Below the pieces are notes generated by a model. The model was given only the letters and a program-made list of their open reading frames with translations, ran no database searches and was not told the origin of the DNA. A program made the translations under genes and the position numbers. Below, in pieces: positions 31,692-43,135 of a stretch of DNA of 64,000 bases. The DNA is from Ixodes scapularis (Eukaryota; Arthropoda; Arachnida; Ixodida; Ixodidae). The stretch is from contig NW_024609837.1 of assembly GCF_016920785.2 (NCBI RefSeq), positions 51,133,671-51,197,670 on the forward strand, given 5' to 3'. How positions within the stretch are numbered: the stretch's first letter is position 1; every line of letters starts with the position of its first letter.

Positions 31692-33039
31692 CCTCTGCCC
31701 GTCAGAATCCCATTGGCATCGTGTCGTTGTATCGGTTTTCACTGCTTTGTACGCCCCATGCCACCGATGCTCAAAACATGGCAAAAACAAAAAAAAAGAC
31801 GACACGCGTGCAAAGACAGGTGCTGAGTGTGACCGTCGTCCGGGACGGTATCTTCCGAAAATGGCGGCAGCAGAAAGAAAGTCCAGGGGAGAGGGCGTTT
31901 ACGCGTGCGCAGAAGGTCATTCGAAGCCATTCACCCTGAGTTTTGGCTCCGTGTCCTCCGCGGTAGTCACTCACAGAGTGTAAACGGCAGGGCGGCCCCA
32001 GGTGTTGCGCGTGCAAGTGCAATGCACGGTGACAAGATGCTGATTGATGAAGGGCAGTAAAACTGCCATGCGTGGTTATTTTAGGTACAAAATCAGACGT
32101 AAACCACATAGTACCGAGATGACGCTGGAATATAAAGTTCAAAGCACCTAAATTAATTTCTTTTCCAGTTCTAGATGCTGTAATAGAAGTGCAGTTCTTA
32201 ATTTAGACAGAATACAAAGCTTTTGTAATTTGGTTAAGAACTTCAATGAAATATATAAACACAAGTTTAGAAAAACAAAAATCATCACGCAAGCGATAAA
32301 TATGGTTTATTAAAAAAAATACCAGCGAACACCTTTTCTATTTCTAAACTTCCATTTACTGCTCCAGCTAATTTAGTTTTAATTTACTGTATTTGCTGTG
32401 CCATCCCACAGATTGAACATATATAACGGTAATAACTAAACGAGAGTTTGCAATAAAAAAAACATTTAGAGCAGCTTATAAACGTTCTCCTGCGATTCTC
32501 AAGTATCTTTGATGAGCCTTGAATGTGAAAAAAGTATCACTAGAATATTGCTATCTTAAAATACTAATCGCAAACGTTTTTTTTTTTTTTTTTTTTTTTT
32601 AAGAAATTATGGGTAATTGCGTTTTAGAGGAGTGCTTTCCCCTTAGCATGCGGGTGCACTGTGGCGAAGCAAGATACCCAAAATTGCGAGGCCTACTACG
32701 CGGTGCCAAGCACACCCAACGATGCTGGCTACCCAGTCAGAAAAGACATCAAGCATGACAAATGTAGTAAACTTCAGAGTACCGTCAATATTTGATAGAG
32801 CTAGATCAAATCGAATACTACGTTATTCGAGGCGACAATCAAAAGTTGTGGAACTTCGCACTAGCTTTACCGTAACGATCCCACCACGTAACGAGGCCCG
32901 ATTTATTATATTTTCAACTAGTAACAAAAATGAAAACACGTTGTGGTGCCAGGTTGGCGCACAATTCCTCACACTTTGGCAACATGTAGTCGGATGTAGT
33001 AGGTTCAGCGCTCTGGCGCAAATGGCGCAGCAATCCCAG
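31692..33039. other. no gene seen; poly-T
   Basis: AT-rich for much of its length with a T-run of about 23 at 32578-32600. No frame or repeat was recognised. Confidence 0.45.
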
Positions 33040-33200
33040 CACTGCACCGCTGTACAAACAAAAGACATTCTCCAGACACATATCCAAGGCGTGTTTCTTC
33101 TTTGTACAATGGCCCTGAAAAATTGGCCATACAAAAACCCTCTGCAGACGTGCTGGAAGCATACAAAGCAAATACACATAGAAACACGTATATGAAGCAA
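33040..33200 (-). repeat. dispersed repeat family R5, copy 2
   Basis: On the minus strand: GCTTCATATACGTGTTTCTA, TATGCTTCCAGCACGTCTGC, GGGTTTTTGTATGGCC, then CATTGTACAAAGAAGAAACA, matching the copy at 48730-48860 (TTTTGTATGTCTAATGTTAC, CATACAAAGAAGAAACAG). Confidence 0.65.
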
Positions 33201-34411
33201 ACGTGCTCCGTAGATGGGCATTTTAGCGGATGATTCTACCTCCGTGTCTGCAGCAGACGCCCTGTATTTGTATGGTGTACCAACAGTGTGACTGAGGTTA
33301 CAGTAACGCACCCTCTGCAGGCGATCTGAAACTCCGTCGGTGCACGAGCCATTGCTAGTATAATCCCCACATGACCCGTAGTAAAACCTGAATGAGCAAG
33401 AGCGCATCCTACGCCTGCGGCACTCGATGTCCCTATATAGGAGCGTGTGCCTCAATGTCCACCTGTCTCAACAACAGGATACCGTTAGTTGCACCAAGCG
33501 CCACCATCGCCTTCCGAAACAAAGATCTAGGAGATTGAGCGGTAAACTGATATCCATGCGCGCAATATCTGGCGCCTTTATTTGGGGCCTTACCGCCTTA
33601 CTTTAAGGTTGAGTACGATCGAATTCTAGGGGTTTATGCACATCCATGTACGGACGGAAGGTACGTTCCATAATGACGAATGGAAGCGATAACGAAAGAC
33701 ACTGGTCACTAGCGAGACGATTAACGACGATCAAGGGCACACACTAAAGCTCCAACCTCCAATTCGTTTCGCTTCCTTTCGAATAAATAAACGACGTGTT
33801 CTTTTAACCGACTCTCGATCATAAAGCTGGCCTCAAAAAACGCACAGTGACCGCCATAACCCGGGACCAACAGAATGGCAGGGGATAACGGCGACACAAA
33901 GCCCTATGGAGGAGACTGAAGAGCCATAAATAGCCGATATCGGAACGGTTTTCCTGCAAGGGGAACGCGTTTCGATTATCTGCCCCCAATTCTTTGTCGT
34001 CAAACTTTACTTTTTTTTTTCGCCTTTATTTTTTGGCGCAGAAAATCGACCAGCCAGATCGAGACAGGGTCGAAAACCCAAATCCTTCTCGGGACCTTTC
34101 TATAACCGAAACGGCAGCAGCTAAGAGGAACTTGCAAGCACAAAACTACCCAAAACGGAAGCACCCCCCGAGGAACTTCGAGCACAAAATCAAACTGAAG
34201 AAAACACCGTAATAAGAGCCGAACACGCAGTAAAAGTCCGCTGGGACAGTGGGTAGCAGCAACTGCCGCTACGCGGCGCTGGGACGAAGCCAACGACACA
34301 CAAAATGCTGCTCGAATCACGTCTTCACCACTGTGCAAAAAAGTAACCATAAACCAGTATAATAGAAAACAAATAAAAATATCCCTTGATGGATTCTTGG
34401 CGAATGCTTTA
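33201..34411. other. no gene seen
   Basis: Open frames (for example 34000-34350 minus) show no domain. No inverted repeat or tail was recognised. Confidence 0.4.
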
Positions 34412-34602
34412 GCATGACCCCTGGAGGCGCCACGCGCGTTCCCTCTTTAGGAAACGCTAACGCTTACCCTTTCACTTGTTGTTTTTTTTTGGCTTCCTTT
34501 TTTGCTTCCTCTATATGTTGCTGCCTTTTTTGGGCCTCGTTGCGGGGCCAGCGTGAGCGTTTCCCAAACGGGGACGTGTGTGGCTTTTGCCAGGGGTCAT
34601 GC
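34412..34602. mobile_element. foldback element, GCATGACCCCTGG ends
   Basis: Perfect 13-base inverted ends GCATGACCCCTGG at 34412-34424 and 34590-34602. Further in, GGAAACGCTAACGCT pairs with AGCGTGAGCGTTTCC-type sequence at 34550-34565. No coding capacity and no clear target duplication. Confidence 0.7.
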
Positions 34603-34913
34603 AACGGATTCCCCAAAAATCCACCAATAGATCTTCCTGTAATTTTTTCGCCCCCTTTTTTGTACTCAGCCTGTCAGAGTATACGTCGACGCCCTTGGAT
34701 ACGGTCATCCATATCAATCGTTGGAAAGGACCACATCCATACCACTTGTGGAAGGAACCGCATCCATATCACTCGTGCAGTAAACCGCATCCATCGTTTG
34801 AACTACGTACACACATCACAACCCAGGCACCGCTACTACGGAAAACCCAAGCAAAGAACAACCGGCGACAGGCAGAGCGGCAACTGAGCACGGCCGCATT
34901 CCACCGCGCAACG

Positions 34914-35142
34914 GCGCAACATCTCTTAGATAAAAAAGCCGTCGTACTGAATAAGATGACGTCATCAAAGAAGGCCAACACTGGGCACACAATGGGCACG
35001 ACGATAGCGTCAACGTTCGGCTTAAACGACTCGAAGCCGAGCGAAGACGCAGCACTCGTTTCCAATCTCTGCCCAGCGTTGGCCTTCTCTGAGGACGCCA
35101 TCTCATTCAGCACTACGGCTTTGTTATCAGGAGGTGTTGCCC
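34914..35142. mobile_element. foldback element, family D copy 1
   Basis: Arms of about 110 bases: left AAGCCGTCGTACTGAATAAG, AAGAAGGCCAACACTGGGCA; right, inverted, AAGCCGTAGTGCTGAATGAG, GAGAAGGCCAACGCTGGGCA. The centre lies near 35035 (CGGCTTAAACGACTCGAAGC). A second copy of the family is at 61860-62075. The long plus frame over this region (34578-35408) runs through both arms and is not believed to be a gene. Confidence 0.75.
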
Positions 35143-35207
35143 GGTGCCTCCTCCTCCCTGGCTCCATGCCAGCTGTGCGCGCGACTTCGCCGAAAACGAA
35201 AGGGTTC

Positions 35208-35364
35208 GTATTGACGAAAACCCTGCGGTGTCTGTCAGTTTGTCAGCACCGGGGAAAGAGCGAGAGGTTGACGCGTGCTAATGTCAGCGCTTCGGACCAA
35301 TGGAAGCGTCGCACGCGACAATTGACAAAACGAAAGACACCGCCGGGTTTTCGTCAAAACGAGC
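35208..35364. mobile_element. foldback element adjacent to family D
   Basis: TTGACGAAAACCCTGCGGTG, then TCTGTCAGTTTGTCA, pairs with the inverted right arm TTGACGAAAACCCGGCGGTG, TCTTTCGTTTTGTCA. Arms are about 50 bases with a GC-rich loop. Confidence 0.7.
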
Positions 35365-35399
35365 GTTCTAATGCTAACAGTTTAAAAGTAAATAGAAAA

Positions 35400-36780
35400 T
35401 ACTGCTAGAGTTGCAGGACAAGTGTGAATCATGAAGCCAAGCAGTTTATGTGCACATGCAAAAACGCCATGCCCATAAAGGTACAAGAGAAGAAAAAAAA
35501 GAGACCGAGTTGGGGGAGGAAAACAACCAAAGAGAAGCAGAGGTAAAAGAGAAAGGGATCTTTTGGGGGAAGAGATAAGTTGGGAATATAGGGAAAATGT
35601 TCCATTCAAGAACGGATAGCCATGGGAACACGTTAAGGTAAAAGACAGTCCCAAAGAAGAGGTTATATTGTTAAAAGGGGTGGAAACGAGAGACAAAGGG
35701 TCGGGACTGATTTCCGGAACGAATACTACCTAAACTCAGGAAGGCTGACAAAGACACGAATGGGAAAGTTGCAGATATTAAGAGAAACCTAGACAAGAAG
35801 ACAAATACGGACAGCTGGATGATGAAAGGATATCAGCTTGTGAACAGTTTCAGGAAACAAAAGAAAACTGAAGACAACACCAATGAGTCAGCAGAGGAAC
35901 TCTACTCCACATGTATGATGAAAACGTTCAACAGTCATTGTATATCGGTTCAGAATCGTGAGAGCGAGAAATGCAGCGCAACTGCATCGAAAAAAAAGTA
36001 CAGAATCTTGAAGGACAGGAAATATAGCTTTGCTAAAATGTTCGTGAACAGAAGTAAGGAAAGGCGGCATTAGAATTCAAACCAACAAATTTGCGAGTGA
36101 AAAATAGGTGGAATAGACCATGGCGTCGGTAAATCCGAAAGGATAAGGGGGAATACAAGCATACATGGAATCTGTGGTTAGAAACTGCGAAGCCGAATTA
36201 GAGATCAAAGACGTGGGGTGATTAGTGCAGAACATGCTTGAAGAAACAATCGTTAGAGCAAATTAGGGCTCTCAAGCAGAGAAGAGAAATAGAAATAGGC
36301 TAAGTCTGAAGGGGAAAAAGAAAAAAAAGAATGGTGTAAGTTAGGGAAGAAACGAAAGTACAAGATAAGAATAAATAAGTCTCGTGATGACAATACAAGA
36401 GCAAAAGCGAACACCAGAACCTTTTGGGAGAGCTCGATGGGGAAACGAAGGAAATGAAACTCGGGAAAAATATAAACACACGGGACGTAAAAGTAATGTA
36501 GAGTTAAAAAAAAAAAAGCAAACAGGAAATTAAAAGGACATAGATGGATGAGATGTTAAGGTGGCCTTAGTGAGCCAAAGGAAAAACAAGGCGCAAAAAG
36601 CGCCGAATGTCAAGCAGAATAGGGAAGAGAGGTACAAACGCGAAAACAACCAAGATGACGGTGGGGGACACAACGAACAAGACTTCGAAAAAAAATACCA
36701 AATTTAGGGGAAAAGAGGGAAGAGAACGTAGCAGAAAAGACGCGACAGAGGGAAGAGACCAAGAGTGGGCATTGGGGAAC
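35400..36780 (+). other. purine-biased stretch, no gene
   Basis: For roughly 1.3 kb the plus strand is dominated by A and G (for example 35488-35560 and 36290-36340). Stop codons are frequent and no frame is long. No repeat unit was found. Confidence 0.6.
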
Positions 36781-37283
36781 TTTCCTCTGTGTGTTCCGGG
36801 GAAAGGAGGATTCCGGTTTCCGGTTGCGTGGGTTCCGCCGTTCCGCTCTCCATGCCCCCAATCGGCGGATCAATCCATCTAGGGGGAGAGATGAGCGTGC
36901 AGCCAGGTCGGGGAGAGAGCTTGATGGACCGCGTGGACAGACCGTGGCCACTCGAGGACGGAGGCAGAAAAGCGCTGGGAAATCCCACGGGAGAAGACGA
37001 TATTAGGGAGAAAGCGACGCTCCAGGGGACGAGGGTAAGCGGAAGGACTTCGGTGTTGCGACTGACCACCGCTCCTCTCCCGAGGAGCAATCGTTGTCGA
37101 CAAACTTCAAGTAGATAACGGCGTTCGTGTTTAGGTGGGGGATTGGAGCGTCCCTGAGGAGCGTGACTCCGCTTAGATATTTTGCTGGGTAGCAAGCGAT
37201 TCGGGAAGTAACCGCCTGTCGATTAATTGGCTGCAACAGTCCATAGAACACACGGTAAAGATTCGAGAGCCCTTTAACGGGAT
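36781..37283. other. no gene seen
   Basis: Opposed open frames (36704-37195 minus, 36765-37118 plus) with no recognised domain in a G-rich segment. Confidence 0.4.
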
Positions 37284-37600
37284 CCCCAGAACGACGATAG
37301 TAATCCCTGGAGAAGGGGTACAAGGGGGACAAAGGACAAAAACGAGTCTCCAAACACGACTAGGTGACTGGTGCGCGACCGAAAAAATCCGCCCGGACCT
37401 GGTATCGAACCGGGGACCTCTCCATTTCCTGTAAAGCGCTCTACCAACTGAGCTAACCAGGAGTTCGACGTCAGTATAGAGCAAACGGGTTTTATCAGCT
37501 ACCACAAGTCTAACACCAAAAAGGGTAAATGTCCTGCATATTTAAGGTTATGATGATAATGCAATATTACGCAAAGCTGCAAGCAAGCTGGACATGGAAC
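37284..37600 (-). mobile_element. tRNA-derived SINE (Ruka-like), copy 1
   Basis: Minus strand. tRNA-related head with an A box (GGTTAGCTCAGTTGGTAGAG, complement of 37438-37458) and B box GGTTCGATACC (37401-37411). A body follows with GGTGCGCACCAGTCACCTAG-like and CTTCTCCAGGGATTACTATC sequence near the 3' end. About 100 bases upstream of the head is a leader containing GTAGCTGATAAAACCC that is shared with the other copies. Transcription would be by RNA polymerase III; mobilisation needs a LINE enzyme. No functional tRNA fold is claimed. Confidence 0.85.
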
Positions 37601-37602
37601 TG

Positions 37603-38004
37603 GTGGCAGCTGATAAAACTCGTGTTTGTCCTACTGACGTCTAAAGGCTAAGCTCCATGGAGCGAATTATGCGAAGAATAACTTACGAACCTCGCCCGAT
37701 GGCACGCTCGCTTTGCGTGCGACTTAACAGCCAGGCAATATTCGTCGATGTTTCGCAGCATAATCGCCACATGGAGTCCAGCCTTAACTCCTGATTAGCT
37801 CAGTTGGTAGAGCGCTCCACTGAAAATGGAGAAGTCCCTCGTTCGATACCAGGACCAGGCGTATTATTTCGGTCGCGCACCAGTCACCTGGCTGTGTTCG
37901 GAGATTTGTTTGTCCTTTGCCCCCTTGTTCCCTTTCTCCAGGGATTATTATCGTTATTCTTGTCCAGCTCAATTACACCTTTGCATAATATTGCATCATC
38001 ATAT
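37603..38004 (+). mobile_element. tRNA-derived SINE, copy 2, split by a MITE
   Basis: The leader GGTGGCAGCTGATAAAACTC starts at about 37603. The tRNA-like head begins at 37792 with A box TAGCTCAGTTGGTAGAGC at 37796-37813 and B box GTTCGATACC at 37841-37850. The body runs through GCGCACCAGTCACCTGG and CTCCAGGGATTATTATCG to a TTGCATAATATTGCATCATC tail. The anticodon-loop region reads CTCCA-CTGAAAA-TGGAG, which would give a GAA (Phe-type) anticodon. A 140-bp MITE sits between leader and head. Confidence 0.88.
37645..37784. mobile_element. 140-bp TAA-flanked MITE inside SINE copy 2
   Basis: Inverted ends AGGCTAAGCTCCATGGAGCG and AGGCTGGACTCCATGTGGCG (read inward from the right), TAA duplicated at 37642-37644 and 37785-37787. 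The Harbinger-type 3-bp duplication matches the elements at 15601, 54330 and 62388. Confidence 0.85.
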
Positions 38005-38450
38005 TTCATTTCATTTAATTTATTATCCCTTAAAGGCCCCGCCAGGGGCATTACATAAGGGGGGGGGGGGGGGCAATACAAAGAAGCACACAAGTAGAAC
38101 TTTTATACAAAAAAACAAAAAACAAAACATAGAAACAAGATGTGGCTGAGCACTGGCCATAGGTAGGAGCATCGCACTGATTACATATTAAATATAGACG
38201 ATACAGCATGTCTGAAGAGGTCGGGGTCACTGATGAGCACTACATGCTCCGGTAGATTGTTCCACTCTATTATGGCAAGGGGAATAAATGAGTTGTTAAA
38301 GGTGACAGTGGAACCATGGATGCGACGTACACTAAGGGAGTTAAAAAGTCGTCGGGATGAACGATGCGGTTCTAACAGTAGAGACTGCCTGAGTAGAGGG
38401 TGGTAATAAAAAATCTTCTGGAAAAGACAGATGCGTGATATTCTCCCCAA
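38005..38450 (-). pseudogene. CR1/L2-like LINE 3' end
   Basis: Minus strand. The coding remnant at 38181-38450 reads RRLFNSLSVRRIHGSTVTFN, then IPLAIIEWNNLPEHVVLISD, the terminal blocks of a CR1/L2 polyprotein. The 3' UTR contains a C-run (15 bases, 38059-38073), AATGCCCCTGGCGGGGCC, TTTAAGGGATAATAAA and a (TGAAA)n-type tail abutting the SINE 3' end. The rest of the element is missing. Confidence 0.75.
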
Positions 38451-39503
38451 AACCCCAAAGTCCCCAAAACGGTGGCTGAATCATTTAAGGGGTTAAGACA
38501 CGAAAATTGAACTGGTAAATTACTTTTGAAAAGGAATGCTCATGGGCTACCACCAAGTTTCGCGATTTTTAGTGCTCTAGTGATTGCAATAACCAATTTA
38601 CAAACGCTGATCCTCTTTGTCTGGCGACCTGGCAACACTGCCCAAGTTAGTCATAGTACAACTACCTAGCACAGCTGGGGACAGGCGGAACAGAGGAAAA
38701 TTAGGACTCCCTCCCGCACTGCTCCGGTCCAAAGTCTTAACCCTGTCCCCCAGTGGGTACGGTGCTGGGGTAACGCCGACAAGGTTTGACCAGAGGAAAA
38801 TTGGCGACTCCCTCACCGGGGAAAGAGGCGGGGGGTGATTCTTTTTCGCCCGATCTCCCAAAGGTCATCCTCGTGATACCCCACACTCCCTGATGATAGT
38901 TAGGGGGAGAAAATTGGCTTAGAAGGGCGGGAGGAATCATATATTTGTATTTTTACACTAAGGCTAGGTGGCGCAAGCTACCGTCCGTTACAGAGGGTTT
39001 AGCCATTAACATCCATCCACCCAGCATGCTTCCCGTAAACCACGTGATCATGATATTTAGTAGAAAGCTCTTTCATTCTAGCCGCCCCCATGCTCGCCCG
39101 AGCTCGCCTCGCCCCGGCACGGTCGCGCCCACTCTTCCGCTACACGGCTGCTCCAATGCACTCTCGCTATCCGCCCCTTGCCCTTTGACCTTCCACCCTG
39201 CATGAACGTGCGAGATCATCGCGGACGACGGCCAGCTCGTCCGTGACGATGTCGTCGTCGTCGCTGGAGCTGGTCGCCAGAGGGTCCTAGTCAAAATGAC
39301 CAGCTCCCAACACGTCACGATAACAACCACTGTCATCGTTGCTCCAATCTCTGTCGAACACTCGGGCGAAGTGAGCGATGACGTAGACGTTATCGTCTCG
39401 AAACCGCGTGCTCGAAAAGCGGAAGGTAAACGAGGAAGCTGAAGCTCCAGACGCCGAGCCAAGTCTACGAGTGCATGCAAGGGGACGCCGAGCGTTGGAC
39501 GAA
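38451..39503. other. no gene seen
   Basis: A short direct repeat, CAGAGGAAAATT plus GACTCCCTC, occurs at 38691-38712 and 38790-38814. The frames at 39073-39480 minus and its opposite strand were examined and no domain was recognised. Confidence 0.4.
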
Positions 39504-39600
39504 TGACGTCATTGGCCCAACAAACATGGCGGCCTTCCCGAATGGGGTGGATCCGAGGTTGTTTTGGAGATGGTTTTTATTCGCTTAGATATAATCTCGG
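39504..39600 (+). promoter_or_regulatory. promoter-like cluster: CRE, CCAAT, YY1/TISU with ATG
   Basis: Within 41 bases lie TGACGTCA (39504-39511), an inverted CCAAT-type ATTGG (39511-39515) and AAACATGGCGGC (39533-39544), which matches the YY1-like TISU translation-initiation consensus SAASATGGCGGC at 11 of 12 positions. The ATG at 39536 opens MAAFPNGVDPRLFWRWFLFA followed by a stop at 39596. No strong splice donor was seen. It may be a true short-leader gene start, or a chance or repeat-borne match. Confidence 0.35.
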
Positions 39601-42600
39601 AAATCCAACAAGGACGCACGAACTCGGCCCGCGTTATGTCCATACAATTCAATAATCAGAACTATCACTGATAGAACTATCACTGATACTGATGACCTCT
39701 ACATACCGACATGCTCTATCTTACATTAGCTCCTTGGGAAGCTTATAGTACGTTTCATGACGCAAGGCTATAGTCGGTGGCAACTTAATGAACGCAAGGC
39801 GTTACGGCATTAACCGGAAAAAAAAAAGCTTGAGGACTAACTACGGTGTAATAAGCGCGAACACAACGCCTCGTTTCTGCAGCTGTCAGTGACAAGAGCG
39901 GATGAAAAACAAAACCATAACCACGCATTAATCCATGCAGAGAGAGGGGGTAACTAGCCTACAAACGCGTCCCGGTATCCCTTAACGACACGCGAAGGAT
40001 TAACGTTAATTCCGCTCCACCGCCGAAATCGACGCGTGCGTGGAAAAATGCCGCGGTCGTTCCTAAGCCCCCGAACGGCTTTCCCTCGACCCAATGGGCC
40101 AAAGGCAGAAGGCAGGCGCCCCCGCGTGTGCCCTCTCCGACATTACAGATCGGAATACTTCCAGACCGAACAATAACGAGACAGACCGCATTCCTCCTCA
40201 TCCTTCCCTAACCTCCGTTTCAAACAAAAGGCCCGAGGGAAGAAATGGGGAGGAAAAGAAGGACCCGACGCCGTTCCCGGTATCGACCCCGCAAAGCGGG
40301 GATTCCGAGCCGTCCATTCCTTCGTGTATCGCGAATACGCCGCGAGCAAACTGACACGAAACGACGGAGACGAAGAAAACGACGAAGCAGAAACCAACAG
40401 TCCGCAAACCGTGTTCCGAGACCCGCGAGAATCGGAGGAATCCGCGTCGTCGACAGGCGTCGAGATTCGATCTGAAAAGAACGCGTCGGAGTAATTCGAA
40501 GCATCGCTCGATAAACAGGTTTTCCCGCGCCGCACTGAAATACAAACGAGGATAGATACGCCAACACTCGCCGCATTGTTCTTGCCGATTATGAAAAGCA
40601 AAGATCATTAGACCTCATTTCTAAAGGCATTTGAAAAGTCCAATGGACGGGGATATAATTCAATTTATTAAATAAAAAAAAGGTCTCGAGACATTTTTAA
40701 AAACTACGGCGCCTTTAGCCTACGATAGCTAACCTTTAGCCGACCGTTAAATATGCTTACCTAATATGCGTAAGCTAATCTGGGAGCCGGCTAAAGGCTA
40801 GCGCGTGAATCACTGATGCATGTTTACGTATGGCTTGAACCCCTCCTTCCTCTCCCTTACCCGTAAACCTGGCGATGTGACGTACATAAAAACGCGCCAA
40901 TCAAAGTGCCCAACTCGCCCCGTTGACTTCCCCCACAATCTTTCCCGAATACGCAGACGGGACGCCGCGACGATAGGCAGTTTCTTCCAGCCCGTAACGC
41001 TCTCCGCAACCTGCTACAATACCCGGAACTCTACAGTCAAGGCTATCGGCGCGCAGGCGCAGTAGCTACTTCTTCGTTGCGGAGGGCTTAGCGGAGGGGG
41101 AAACACGGTCTACGAAAACTCCCTGATAGCGTCCCTTGCGCCCGCTAGCCATTTTCGCCAGCGTTTCCAGGACCAGACGCCAGAATCGCGACGTTCGACA
41201 GCATGACACATAGGCTCCTTTGACGACATTTGCTGCCACTTGGGGACCTGTTTCCATGCATGGGCGGGGTAGGACGGGTAAGCACATATAAGTCAAAGAG
41301 GCGTTGCAGGCACCGCAGTAATACCTTCGCTTTCAGGTTTCTGCAGGGCTGAAGGCTTACGAGCTCGTCGGTTTACTAGGCGCCATTATAATGTCGAGTT
41401 GTCTTTATGCCTTAGAGATGTTCCTTTGGTTCTTCCGCTTTACAACACAACGAACGTTATATCTAAAATCTTCAAATGTACAGAAATAAAATAACAGACA
41501 ACGCAAACAAAAACTTTTGTGTTGTGCTCTTCGTTGTTTCATTTCCTCGTTACTCAATAATTTATATTATGATACGTCCTAATCAGCTCACGTACGTGCT
41601 TTCGCTTCGTGCAATACACGTTGTACGCCGAAGGACCGCAAGTGGCCTCCCCACCATCCCTACCTCGTTGAAGAACCCATTAAGGTTAGCGAGAGGAACA
41701 CAGGTATACCCCAGGAAGACAAGGAAGAGAGCCCGAACCGAAGCAGACGGCATTCAAACGGGCGCCCCTTCGCGAAGAGCGGAAAAAGCAGACGGCAACT
41801 AACGCCGTTACGACACGGCAGACCGCTCCATGATTAGGCTTAGAGTCTCGCCAGCGTCGCGCACTGCGGCGTCGGTGTGCGTGGCGTCGGTCAGCGGTGG
41901 AATGCGAGAACGAATGCGTGCCGCGACCGCGACAACCGAGGACGAGGGGAATCGAGGCAGGTCATTAGCGAGGTGTCAAGCGTTGCTATGGCGACCGAAC
42001 GTGACGACGTCGCCTCTAGCCCTTCGGGAGACATCGGAGCGACAGAGTGCCGCCGAGAGTACACCTGGTGCCACTTTGTTCCGTGGTGATGCATGGCACA
42101 AAAATAGAGCTCGACGATTGGTTTGGTGGACGCCGCGTTGACGTCAATCGAGTGTCCAAATGCCCGATTACAAAAACGTGCCCAATTAAGTGCATGTACC
42201 AAACTACCAATAATAGTTTAGCCAAACGTTCATTCGACATAGGTCTAAGGTCTAATTTTGAGGTCTAATTGATGTCTAATTTGAGGTCTAATTTTCGAAC
42301 TACCCATTTTACTTTCTTTTTTTCTTCATATTTTTTTCGTCCAAACAACTCCTACCGAACGGAGAAACCGCCTTCGTGCACATTCAGTGGGTGTCACATG
42401 ACCAGACTCGTCTTAAAACAAAGTCAAGAACTACTCATTTTTGTGAACCCTTACTGCTGATATTTCAATAACAAGTTTGTATTACGCGTCTATTTATCGC
42501 TAGGTTTATTTAATTTATAATTAAGAAAGTTCAACCTCTCAGGGACACCAAACCACGAATATCTGATTTCCAACTTGTCTCCAATAGCTGGAATGCACTC

Positions 42601-43135
42601 ACAAAAACTGAAACGTGCTTATACGCAGCATAATCGCCTCCCGATGCCATGTTGTGTTACGCACTAATCTAACGACGAGTGAAGGGGGCCGCTCACAGAG
42701 TATCGTTTGAGGCGCGATGCACGTGCACGATAAAACGTCCGACGAGTCGTACGACCGCACCGTACCACCCACGCTACTTTTCGTCGTGAATGTTCCTCAT
42801 CCTTTACATCGAGATACCAGCTATCGGGAGATCCGTGCTTCGCACGAAGCCTGGCAACCAGTTCAAGGAACGCGGCATACGGATGTCCCTACAGCAGTGT
42901 TCACGCGAAATCCGCGGGCGGATGTGACGTCAGCAGCAACTCCTTCCTCAGCTTCGTTGCTCTCACGGGCGACGAGCCGTACGGACACGCAGACATACGC
43001 GAAAGCACGCACGTACATAGCGTGACAGCGTTAGCGCACACAAGCGAGATTTTTACAGCGGAGCTGTTAAGGGCACGTTTCCCCACGATCGTGTCCGTCA
43101 GCAAACACATGATGACACGAAACTCCGGACAGCTA
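39601..43135. other. no gene seen
   Basis: A 15-base tandem pair (AGAACTATCACTGAT) is at about 39658-39687. GTCTAATTTGAG-like words repeat four times at 42243-42296. GC-rich open frames at 40143-40608 and 41830-42202 occur on both strands and show no domain. Confidence 0.4.

Noticed and set aside
32823..33455. 210-codon minus-strand frame
   Set aside because: It overlaps a copy of dispersed repeat R5 and shows no domain.
34578..35408. 276-codon plus-strand frame
   Set aside because: It runs through both arms of two foldback elements and shows no recognised domain.
37390..37465. Functional tRNA gene on the minus strand
   Set aside because: A and B boxes are present, but the acceptor stem does not pair convincingly and the unit continues into a SINE body shared with other copies.
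39073..39480. Coding remnant with an acidic SSSDDDD-type segment on the minus strand
   Set aside because: The acidic run comes from a (GAC)n-like stretch, the frame is interrupted, and no domain could be recognised.
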